Shown here: positions 1-5,831 of the stretch, piece by piece
Layout of the letters: each line of letters opens with the position of its first letter
How positions within the stretch are numbered: position 1 is the first letter of the stretch
DNA from: Clostridiales bacterium
Lineage (GTDB): Bacteria > Bacillota > Sulfobacillia > UBA995
Length of the DNA stretch: 8,226 nucleotides
Reading direction: 5' to 3'
Assembly (NCBI GenBank): GCA_003517845.1
Contig: DOZU01000077.1
Location: 1 to 8,226, forward strand
Notes under the pieces: generated by a model
Database searches by the model: none
Told to the model about the DNA's origin: nothing
Seen by the model: only the letters and a program-made list of their open reading frames with translations
Program-made: the position numbers and the translations under genes

Positions 1-239
1 ACCGGCCGGGCGCCCACTCGATCGGCGAGGATGCCCCCGGCCAGGGAGGCCGCAGCCCCAACCGCCGTGATCGCGGAGTAAAACAGCCCGACCCCCTCGA
101 CCGCCAGGCCTTCTTCTCGCAGGAAAGGGGCCAGGAGACCATCATATGCCGAGTGGCCGAGACCGGCGAGGGCGGTGGACCAGTAGATCAGTCGCAGGTC
201 AGGCGACAGTTCACGCCAGTGGGCCAACATTCTCTTCAA
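1..239 (-). CDS. MFS transporter, N-terminal part (partial)
   Basis: N-terminal 79 codons of a major facilitator superfamily permease in the cytoplasmic membrane; the rest lies beyond base 1. The translation has a short polar N-terminus, a first hydrophobic segment (LIYWSTALAGLGHSAYDG), a loop, and a second segment (GLFYSAITAVGAAASLAGG). It then runs into GGILADRVGARP, which is MFS motif A in the loop between TM2 and TM3. I chose TTG at 239-237 as start because GGAGG (252-248) lies exactly 8 nt upstream. The ATG at 230-228 is in frame but 17 nt from that site. The gene follows the PLP-dependent dehydratase by 40 nt on the same strand, so the two are probably co-transcribed. It may import the amino acid the dehydratase uses, but this is inference. 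E. coli ygc loci also include an MFS permease (YgcS), which makes a sugar or acid substrate equally possible. Confidence 0.85.
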   Translation of the reverse strand, partial: MKRMLAHWRELSPDLRLIYWSTALAGLGHSAYDGLLAPFLREEGLAVEGVGLFYSAITAVGAAASLAGGILADRVGARP

Positions 240-279
240 GACCGGTCCCTCCCCGGGCGAACCACGCCGCGACTTCAGG
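240..279 (-). other. Dehydratase-MFS intergenic spacer with Shine-Dalgarno
   Basis: This 40-nt gap contains the run GGGGAGGG (254-247 on the minus strand), which places GGAGG 8 nt from the TTG start of the MFS gene. No hairpin followed by a T-tract is visible, so read-through from the dehydratase is expected. Confidence 0.6.
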
Positions 280-1266
280 TCACTGGCCAGGACCATCCGG
301 TCCGCCGAGCAGCGCCTGGCACAGGACGTCCGCCATCACGTTGCCCCCGGTGATCACCACCGCCGCCGTCCGCCCGCGGATGGGGATCTTGCCGGCCAAC
401 AAGGCCGCCAGCCCCGACGCTCCTGCCGGTTCCGCGACCACGCGCTCGTTCAGCAGCAGGTGGCGCATGGCGGCCAGGATCTCCGCATCGGTGACCGTCA
501 CCAGCCGGGGATGAGCGGCGAGGGCCTGCGAGAGGGTTAGCCGGCCGGGAGCGAGCACGGCGATGCCGTCGGCCAGGGTGGAAATGCGGGGGATGGTTAC
601 CTGGTGACCGGCCGCCAGGGAGCGTACGAAGGAGTCCGCCCCGGCCGCCTGCACGCCCCAGACGATCAGGTCCGGCCGGGCGGCCAGCGCCCCGGCCAGC
701 AGGCCCCCGCCACCCACCGGGACCACGAGCACATCGAGGTCGGGGAGTTGCTCCTCTATCTCCAGTACAACCGTGCCCTGCGCCGCCATGATCAGCGGGT
801 GGTCGAAACTGGGCAGGAACAGCGCCCGGCGGGATCGGGCCAGGTCCTCCGCATGCGCCCGGGCCTCGTCGTACACCGCTCCGTGAATGACGACCTCCGC
901 GCCCAGGGCTCTGGCACGGTCCCGCTTCACCGCCGGCGCGGTTTCCGGCATGACTACCGTGGCCCGTGCGCCCAACTCGGCTGCGGCCAGGCATACCCCG
1001 AGGGCATGGTTGCCGCTTGAGGCGGTGACGATCTCGCCTCCCGTGCCTTCGAGCAGCGTCGCGGCCGCATACAGCGCACCCCGGTACTTGAACGCTCCGG
1101 TGCGCTGGTGGCATTCGAGCTTGAGGTAGATGCGGGCGCCCAGTTGCCCGCCGGCGGCTTCCGCCAGGATGAGGGGGGTCCGGTTCACGCGGGAACCGAG
1201 CATCCGGCCGGCGGCTTCCACGTCCGCCCGGCTGATGATGGACAGCGGCGTGGCATTGGCCGGCAA
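280..1266 (-). CDS. Threonine/serine dehydratase-like PLP enzyme
   Basis: Fold-type II pyridoxal-phosphate enzyme of 328 residues, resembling single-domain threonine/serine dehydratases such as TdcB, serine racemase and hydroxyaspartate dehydratase. The expected reaction is deamination of threonine or serine to the 2-oxo acid plus ammonia in the cytoplasm. The PLP lysine is K60 in TGAFKYRGA. The substrate/carboxylate loop is SSGNH at 83-87, the phosphate-binding loop is GGGG at 185-188, TLADG is at 230-234, EPAGA at 278-282, and TGGN at 305-308. There is no C-terminal ACT domain, so it is unlikely to be the isoleucine-feedback-regulated biosynthetic IlvA; a catabolic role fits better. The TTG start at 1266-1264 has GGAGG (1279-1275) 8 nt upstream and gives the usual family length. 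The open frame reaches 1380, but that extension is arginine-rich and not family-like. The residue after S83 is Ser, as in racemases (see findings), so the exact reaction is uncertain. Confidence 0.88.
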   Translation of the reverse strand: MPANATPLSIISRADVEAAGRMLGSRVNRTPLILAEAAGGQLGARIYLKLECHQRTGAFKYRGALYAAATLLEGTGGEIVTASSGNHALGVCLAAAELGARATVVMPETAPAVKRDRARALGAEVVIHGAVYDEARAHAEDLARSRRALFLPSFDHPLIMAAQGTVVLEIEEQLPDLDVLVVPVGGGGLLAGALAARPDLIVWGVQAAGADSFVRSLAAGHQVTIPRISTLADGIAVLAPGRLTLSQALAAHPRLVTVTDAEILAAMRHLLLNERVVAEPAGASGLAALLAGKIPIRGRTAAVVITGGNVMADVLCQALLGGPDGPGQ

Positions 1267-1283
1267 GATACATCCCTCCCTGA

Positions 1284-1294
1284 GGTCATGAACC
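1284..1294. promoter_or_regulatory. Candidate GntR-family operator half-sites
   Basis: GGTCATGAACC is an inverted repeat with one extra A: removing it gives the perfect palindrome GGTCATGACC. It has the GGT...ACC framing seen in sites of HutC-subfamily GntR regulators, whose proteins carry the same UTRA domain as the adjacent regulator. It lies 18 nt upstream of the dehydratase start, in the position of a repressor site. Short and unsupported by a second copy, so only a candidate. Confidence 0.2.
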
Positions 1295-1352
1295 ATTCTC
1301 CCAGGTACTACGCCTTCGCGTCCGTCTCTCCTGCCGGATCGCCGCCGGCGGC

Positions 1353-1381
1353 TTGAATCGTGTCCGGCCGGCCCGTACAAT
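1353..1381 (+). promoter_or_regulatory. Sigma-70-type promoter for gntR
   Basis: TTGAAT at 1353-1358 and TACAAT at 1376-1381 are separated by exactly 17 bp. Each hexamer differs from consensus at one or two positions (TTGACA, TATAAT). Both boxes are AT-rich islands in very GC-rich surroundings, which adds weight. The expected transcription start is about 1387-1389, at or next to the GTG at 1388. Confidence 0.65.
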
Positions 1382-1387
1382 GAAGGC

Positions 1388-2170
1388 GTGGCTGTCGGAG
1401 ACGATTGGCCGGGCGACGGCGTCGGCCAGAGAAGGGTGCAGGTATCCAGGAAGATGCTGTTTCAGAAGAGCGGAATCCCCCTTTATCTGCAATTGTATGA
1501 GCAGTTGAAGGGCAAGATAGTCAGCGGCGAATGGCGGACCGAGACCCCGGTGCCGCCGGAGAGCTTGCTGGTAAGACAGCTCGGTGTCAGCCGCGAGACG
1601 GTACGCCGGGCGATCCTCAGACTGGTCAGTGAAGGCTATCTCTACCGGCGCCAGGGCCGTGGCACCTTCGTGTGCCGGCAACGGCCGGAGGACGGCCTCG
1701 AACAACTCATCTCCTTCACCGCCGAGATCGTGGCCCGGGGTTACCGGCCGGGCACGAAGGTGCTGGCAATGGACAACCGGCTGCCCACGCCGCAGGTGGC
1801 GGAGGTCCTGGATACCCGCGACCCGGTAATATACTTCAAGCGCCTTCGCACGGCGGGCAATATCCCCGTCGCCATCGAAGAGTCGTACTTGAGGCCTGAT
1901 GTGTTCGGGGAGCTGGACCGGGCGAAACTGGAAGGATCTTTCTACCAGTACCTGGTGTACGACAAGGGCCTCAAGCCCGGGCGCATCATCCAGGAGATAA
2001 ACTCGGCCGCCGCCGACTCATTGGTGGCCGAGTTGCTGGAGCTTCGGCCGGGGCAGCCGATCCTGCAGTTCACCCGCTTGATCCACGACCTGTCCGGTGT
2101 GCCCTTCTTCTGGATGGTGTTCGCCTGTCGGGGCGACGTATATACCATCAAGACCAGGCTGGAGCCGTAG
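1388..2170 (+). CDS. GntR-family transcriptional regulator with UTRA domain
   Basis: Cytoplasmic DNA-binding regulator of the GntR family, HutC-type. Counted from GTG at 1388, the winged helix-turn-helix spans about residues 30-95. It starts at PLYLQLYEQL, has the recognition helix SRETVRRAI at 68-76, and ends with the wing QGRGTFV at 89-95. The C-terminal UTRA effector domain, about 110-255, includes the typical VIYFKRLRTAG and VAIEESYL strands. Effectors of this fold are usually small sugars, sugar phosphates or organic acids. The start is ambiguous. GTG 1388 lies where the predicted promoter should initiate and its first 22 codons have coding-like base use. ATG at 1454 gives 238 residues, nearer the family norm, but also lacks a good Shine-Dalgarno. 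It is divergent from the dehydratase/MFS unit and convergent with the redox/kinase operon, so it could control either. The usual PSER before the helix-turn-helix is PPES here. Confidence 0.92.
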   Translation: MAVGDDWPGDGVGQRRVQVSRKMLFQKSGIPLYLQLYEQLKGKIVSGEWRTETPVPPESLLVRQLGVSRETVRRAILRLVSEGYLYRRQGRGTFVCRQRPEDGLEQLISFTAEIVARGYRPGTKVLAMDNRLPTPQVAEVLDTRDPVIYFKRLRTAGNIPVAIEESYLRPDVFGELDRAKLEGSFYQYLVYDKGLKPGRIIQEINSAAADSLVAELLELRPGQPILQFTRLIHDLSGVPFFWMVFACRGDVYTIKTRLEP

Positions 2171-2182
2171 CGACTGTCCGGG
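2171..2182. other. 12-nt convergent gap, no intrinsic terminator
   Basis: The stop codons of gntR (plus, TAG at 2168-2170) and the FAD oxidase (minus, TGA at 2185-2183) are only 12 nt apart. No GC hairpin with a T-tract fits in or immediately beside the gap for either direction, so the two transcripts probably overlap antisense at their 3' ends. Confidence 0.5.
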
Positions 2183-3892
2183 TCACCGCCGGCAGGCGTC
2201 GGGCAGATCCAGGGCGAGAGTCCCGCCCGGGTTCAGGATGCCGTGCGGATCGATATGACGCTTGATGGCGCGCAGCAGCTCCAACTGATCGGTGCCCACC
2301 GCGCCTTCAAGCCACGGTGCGAGCAGCTTGCCGATGCCATGATGGTGGCTGAGCGCCGCCCCCGAATTGCGGATGGCGTCGACGATGCCCGCATGATACT
2401 CGAGGTACTCCGGGATCTCCATCCGGCCGATGAAGATAAAATACAGGTTGGCTCCTTGCGGGTAAAAGTGTGAAGCATGGGACATGCAGATGGTACGGGC
2501 CCGCGACTTACAGAAGCTGCGGACATCCTGCCAGACGTCCAGGAGTCGGTCCCAGGTCACGGCGCACTCCAGGGTATCGATAATGACCCCGTAGTCCATG
2601 AGATCGTCCCGCAGATACGGATCGAGGAAGCGACCGTGTTCCCAGCGGCGGGCCGCATACCCGGTGGCGTTCATGCCCCCGTGAGCCAGTGCCACCCGGT
2701 GCACCATCCTGGCTACGCGTCGCGCGAAACCCCGCTCACCATCGGCGGTGCCGAGGAGCAGGCAGCGCCGGCCGGGACGATAGCCGGCGAGCCGTAACAC
2801 CTCATCGAGCGGCGTTCCCTCGACACCGTAGAGGCATAGCCCTACCTCCGTCTCCTCGGGGTCGGACAGGCGGAGGACGGAGGGCATGCCGAACTCGCCC
2901 TGGGCGATCTCGCGGGTGGCCGCGACGGCGTGAGCCCAGTCGCGGAATACATAGCTGAAATACCGGGTGTTCTCCGGACGGTAGCGGAAGATCTTGACCG
3001 TGGCTTCGACCAGGATGCCGTAGGCCCCCTCAGAGCCGACCATGATCTGGTCGATGTCCGGGCCGAGGGCTTCGGCTGGATGTTCTCGGGTGCGAATCGT
3101 ACCTGTTGGAGTCACGTATTCCTGGCTCACCACCAGTTGCTCGATCTTCCCGTAGTAAGTGGAGTTCTGTCCCGCTCCGCGGGTGACGATCCAGCCGCCG
3201 ACGGTTGAAGAGTGGAAGGACTGGGGCAGGTGACCGCAGGTATACGGGTGCGGGGCGCGGAAAAGCTCCGGTGCTCGCCGCAGCGCCGCCTCGAAATCCG
3301 GTCCGAGCATGCCCGGCTGGACGGTGGCCGTCTGGTTGGCGGGATTCACTCGCAGCAGGCGGTTCATATGCTCGCGCAGGTTCAGGGAAATGCCTCCTTG
3401 CGGGCACTCCGTGCCCCGCATGACCGAGGAGCCGCCGCCGTAGGCGGTGATGGGGATGTGGTGGTCGTGGCAGTAAGCGACGATCGCCCTCACCTCGTCC
3501 TTGTCCCGGGGGCTGACCACGGCGTCCGGCAGGTTCTCGAAGATCCTCTGCCGCAAGCGCATGAGATCATAGGCCATCTTGCCATAGCCGGCCCGCAGGC
3601 GGGAATAACTATCGGCCCGCAAGTTGGCAAGGGTCACGATCTTCGCCAGTCGCTCCCTGTGTTCGGGCGACAGCCTCACCGGGAGGTCGAGGTCGACGAG
3701 TTCCTCGCCCAGATCGCGAGGCGCTCGGAAATCGTCATCGGTCAGCTCGAGTCGTCGTTTCATCAGCCCATACAGCCGGCGATTGGGGTGCTTGAACCGG
3801 TCGGGATAACCCCAGCGGAAAAGCGACCGGTAGGATCCCGCCGGGGCAGGTTTGTCGTACCAGGCGGGCAGAAACTCCCGTCGTCTCGTCAT
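2183..3892 (-). CDS. FAD-binding oxidase, AGPS/YgcU-like
   Basis: Flavoprotein of 569 residues in the vanillyl-alcohol-oxidase fold, COG0277-type, closest in motifs to alkyldihydroxyacetonephosphate synthase and the E. coli YgcU group. An N-terminal arm of about 115 residues (RRREFLPAWYDK...) precedes the FAD-binding PCMH domain, about 118-300. That domain has PDAVVSPRDKDEVRAI, the pyrophosphate loop YGGGSSV at 151-157, and VGGWIVTRGAGQNSTYYG. The C-terminal FAD-oxidase domain carries MPSVLRLSDPEET, LYFIF, the triple histidine SHHHGIGK (H516-H518) and the terminal NPGG at 554-557. Such enzymes oxidise a hydroxyacid or polyol, or in AGPS form an ether bond without net redox. An oxidase or dehydrogenase role fits the operon better. 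The ATG follows GAAGGGG by 9 nt, and the kinase stop lies 18 nt upstream. It is the last gene of the operon. No signal peptide or membrane segment is seen. The substrate is unknown. Confidence 0.9.
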   Translation of the reverse strand: MTRRREFLPAWYDKPAPAGSYRSLFRWGYPDRFKHPNRRLYGLMKRRLELTDDDFRAPRDLGEELVDLDLPVRLSPEHRERLAKIVTLANLRADSYSRLRAGYGKMAYDLMRLRQRIFENLPDAVVSPRDKDEVRAIVAYCHDHHIPITAYGGGSSVMRGTECPQGGISLNLREHMNRLLRVNPANQTATVQPGMLGPDFEAALRRAPELFRAPHPYTCGHLPQSFHSSTVGGWIVTRGAGQNSTYYGKIEQLVVSQEYVTPTGTIRTREHPAEALGPDIDQIMVGSEGAYGILVEATVKIFRYRPENTRYFSYVFRDWAHAVAATREIAQGEFGMPSVLRLSDPEETEVGLCLYGVEGTPLDEVLRLAGYRPGRRCLLLGTADGERGFARRVARMVHRVALAHGGMNATGYAARRWEHGRFLDPYLRDDLMDYGVIIDTLECAVTWDRLLDVWQDVRSFCKSRARTICMSHASHFYPQGANLYFIFIGRMEIPEYLEYHAGIVDAIRNSGAALSHHHGIGKLLAPWLEGAVGTDQLELLRAIKRHIDPHGILNPGGTLALDLPDACRR

Positions 3893-3910
3893 GTGGGACA
3901 GCCCCTTCGC

Positions 3911-5458
3911 TCAGACCTTCTCCGGGTAGTTCAAGATATCTCTTATCTCGTGATATAGGGGGCGCAACGTATCGTACAAGCGGAGATAGACGCGCTGGAA
4001 TAGTTGCCGGTACAGGGCCGCCCGGGATGCTTCGGGCCGGAACTCGCTGGGATGTCGGACCATGGCGGCGGCGGCTCCGGGGAAATCGCCGTGGAGCCCC
4101 AGACCCACGGCACAGGCGATGGCCGCTCCCAGGCCGGCCGCCTCGGGCGTCTCGCCGCGGTATACCGGGCGGTCGAACAGGTCGGCGGTGATCTGACAGA
4201 TGTCGTCACTCTGGGAACCGCCACCCGATACGAACAGGCGGTTGATGCGTCCGCCAACGCATTGCTCGATCTTGCCCAGTCCATCGAGCAGCGCATAGCC
4301 AAGCCCCTCAATGATCGCCCGGTACAGATGGGCCCGGTTGTGGACGCCGCCGAAGCCTATGACGGCGCCCTTGGCTTCCGGCGTCTTGAGACCCGTCCCC
4401 CAGTACGGCTGCAGCACCAGACCCATCGAACCGGGCGGGATCTGCCGGAGCAAGCGGTTGAGTATCTCTTCGGGCGGGACGCCTTCCTTCTCAGCCAGGA
4501 CTGACTCCCGCAAGCCGAATTCCTGCCGGAACCAGTTGATCATCCAGTATCCCCGGAAGACCTGAACCTCCAGGTTGAAGTGGCCGGGCATGGGCGCCGG
4601 GTAAGCGGGCATGAAGCGGATGGGCTCGGCGTACCGGCGGGAGGTGGTCTGGACGGTGGCGGTGGTGCCGAAACTCAGGCTGGCCGTCGTGGTATCCAGG
4701 CAGCCGATCCCCAGCGTCTCACAGCCCTTGTCCGACCCCGCGGCGATCACCGGCAGCCCCTCCGGCAGGCCGGTCGCTCGCGCGGCCGCCGGAGTCACCC
4801 GTCCGAGCGCCTGTCCCGACTCGACCAATTCGGGCAGTTTGTCGCGTTCCAGGGGGAAGATCACCGACTTGAAATCGCGCGGGGACGCCCATCGGCGTCT
4901 CCGGTAGTCAAATGGCAGGTAGCCGATTTGCGAAGCGATGGAGTCGGCGAAGGTGCCGGTGAGACGGTAGTTCAGGAATCCCGAGATCAGGAGCAGTTTG
5001 CGGGTTGCCGCCCAGATCTCGGGCTGGTTCTGTCGAATCCAGTTCGTCTTGGCGTCTTTCTGGGCGATGGCCACGGCCTCGCTCATGCCCACCACGCGGT
5101 GGGCAAGCCGGGTCAGCGGATCGGGGAAGGTCCGGCGCTCCGCCTTGCGCTGGTCCAGCCAGAGGATCGCGGGGCGCAAGGGGCGCCCGTCGGCGTCCAC
5201 GTTCACCACCGAATTGCGCTGAGTGGTTACGGCCATGCCGGCGATCTCGCCGAAAGCCGCCGGGTCCCGTTCCCGGAGTTCCGCGCAGGATCGGCACAGG
5301 CTGGCCCAGTAGACCTCCGGATCCTGCTCTGCTCGACCGGGCTCAGAACTGAAGTACGGCTCGTAGGGCACCTTCGCCCTGGCCAGCAGCCGTCCCTGGG
5401 CGTCGAAGATCATTGCCCGCAAGCTCTGGGTGCCGCAGTCGATGGCCAACAGTCTCAC
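3911..5458 (-). CDS. FGGY-family carbohydrate/polyol kinase (YgcE-like)
   Basis: ATP-dependent cytoplasmic kinase of 515 residues, the normal length for the FGGY family (glycerol kinase, xylulokinase). The first actin-like domain starts with the phosphate-1 loop DCGTQSLRAMIFD (7-19), followed by TTQRNSVV (78-85) and WLDQR (100-104). The likely catalytic base is D243 in AGSDKGCETLG, followed by the phosphate-2 loop SFGTTATV (262-269). The C-terminal domain has VSGGGSQSDD, the adenosine loop, then EAAGLGAAIA. Compared with glycerol kinase, the substrate Arg (R81), Trp (W100) and Asp (D243) are kept, but the Glu after the Arg is Asn82. The substrate is therefore probably not plain glycerol. TTQRN and pairing with an AGPS-like oxidase point to the E. 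coli YgcE type. GTG 5458 starts at the conserved N-terminus, 9 nt after a G-rich Shine-Dalgarno run. The first 116 nt overlap the DUF1667 frame. Confidence 0.92.
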   Translation of the reverse strand: MRLLAIDCGTQSLRAMIFDAQGRLLARAKVPYEPYFSSEPGRAEQDPEVYWASLCRSCAELRERDPAAFGEIAGMAVTTQRNSVVNVDADGRPLRPAILWLDQRKAERRTFPDPLTRLAHRVVGMSEAVAIAQKDAKTNWIRQNQPEIWAATRKLLLISGFLNYRLTGTFADSIASQIGYLPFDYRRRRWASPRDFKSVIFPLERDKLPELVESGQALGRVTPAAARATGLPEGLPVIAAGSDKGCETLGIGCLDTTTASLSFGTTATVQTTSRRYAEPIRFMPAYPAPMPGHFNLEVQVFRGYWMINWFRQEFGLRESVLAEKEGVPPEEILNRLLRQIPPGSMGLVLQPYWGTGLKTPEAKGAVIGFGGVHNRAHLYRAIIEGLGYALLDGLGKIEQCVGGRINRLFVSGGGSQSDDICQITADLFDRPVYRGETPEAAGLGAAIACAVGLGLHGDFPGAAAAMVRHPSEFRPEASRAALYRQLFQRVYLRLYDTLRPLYHEIRDILNYPEKV

Positions 5459-5831
5459 TTGCCAGTTCCCCCTCCCCCGTCAGGTCGTCGGTTGCGATGA
5501 GGTCCACGCCCGTGCCCAGGACGTCGGGCAGCACGATCTCGCCGGGCGCAACCCGCCGCTCCACCCGCAAAGACTTGATTGCCCGCAGGGCCGGGGAGAA
5601 CAGGCGCAGCGGGATTTCCCCGGTCGTGCGCACGGGCAGGCGCGGGCGGTCGGCAAACCCGGTACGTACGGTCGTGGTCAGGGTGCGGTGCGGGTCCACC
5701 AACTCGCGTTCCGCGTATTCCTGTCCCCGGGGGCAACGATGACCCTGCACCTCCGTGCCCGTCTCGCCTCCGTCTATAACCGTCAGCTTGCAGCTAAGCG
5801 GGCACCGCACGCACACCATTCTCACGGGCAT
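5343..5831 (-). CDS. DUF1667 protein with four conserved cysteines
   Basis: Small protein of the DUF1667/COG3862 family, known from operons with GlpA-like dehydrogenases and FAD/NAD oxidoreductases. The N-terminus has C7-x2-C10-x3-C14 in CVRCPLSC, then C33 in HRCPRG, a likely metal or Fe-S site. EYAERELVDPHRTLTTTVRT follows, as does the C-terminal VLGTGVDLIATDDL at 104-117, where the family normally ends. The role is not established; from context I infer an electron-transfer or accessory subunit of the dehydrogenase. ATG 5831 is preceded by GGGAGG with a 9-nt spacer, and the gene overlaps the preceding stop by 38 nt. Oddity: the frame runs on about 45 residues past the usual end, through a G5-A-G5 run and 116 nt into the kinase gene, with no family-like sequence there. 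A TGA at 5457-5455, overlapping the kinase GTG as GTGA, is one frame away. The true C-terminus may be there. Confidence 0.85.
   Translation of the reverse strand: MPVRMVCVRCPLSCKLTVIDGGETGTEVQGHRCPRGQEYAERELVDPHRTLTTTVRTGFADRPRLPVRTTGEIPLRLFSPALRAIKSLRVERRVAPGEIVLPDVLGTGVDLIATDDLTGEGELASETVGHRLRHPELAGNDLRRPGTAAGQGEGALRAVLQF
5468..5478 (-). other. G5-A-G5 run: kinase Shine-Dalgarno and possible slip site
   Basis: GGGGGAGGGGG on the minus strand sits at the end of the DUF1667 core and its 3' edge lies 9 nt from the kinase GTG, so it can serve as the kinase ribosome-binding site. In the DUF1667 frame it reads ACG GGG GAG GGG GAA. A -1 slip on either G5 run would lead to the TGA at 5457-5455 and give a normal-length protein of about 122 residues. 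Slippage itself is not shown by the sequence. Confidence 0.45.

Larger units (their letters stand above)
1267..1387. promoter_or_regulatory. Divergent control region between dehydratase and gntR
   Basis: About 120 bp, or 187 bp if gntR starts at 1454, separate the divergent dehydratase and gntR genes. The region holds the dehydratase Shine-Dalgarno (GGGAGGG at 1280-1274, minus strand) and the plus-strand promoter listed separately. It also has a perfect 12-bp palindrome GCCGCCGGCGGC (1341-1352) directly abutting the -35 box, an 8-bp palindrome CCGGCCGG (1364-1371) in the promoter spacer, and the near-palindrome GGTCATGAACC (1284-1294). I could not find a convincing -35/-10 pair for the dehydratase. 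GntR-family regulators commonly bind such divergent regions, so control of both directions here is likely but inferred. Confidence 0.55.

Noticed and set aside
275..1273. 332-codon minus-strand frame overlapping the dehydratase in another phase
   Set aside because: Low-complexity Gly/Pro/Arg composition and no family motifs; the alternative frame has all PLP-enzyme motifs.
1341..1352. GCCGCCGGCGGC considered as an intrinsic terminator stem
   Set aside because: No loop and no following T-tract; it abuts a good -35 box instead.
1267..1380. Upstream extension of the dehydratase to 1380
   Set aside because: The extra 38 residues are Arg-rich, have no family counterpart and overlap the gntR promoter; the TTG at 1266 has an ideal Shine-Dalgarno.
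1286..1705. 139-codon minus-strand frame opposite gntR
   Set aside because: Lies antisense to the conserved winged helix and has no family resemblance or plausible ribosome site.
3212..3958. 248-codon plus-strand frame opposite the FAD oxidase
   Set aside because: Antisense shadow of the FAD-binding domain; no recognisable protein features.
4580..5500. 306-codon plus-strand open frame opposite the kinase
   Set aside because: Shadow of GC-rich coding DNA; the opposite strand encodes a complete, motif-perfect FGGY kinase and this frame shows no recognisable domain.
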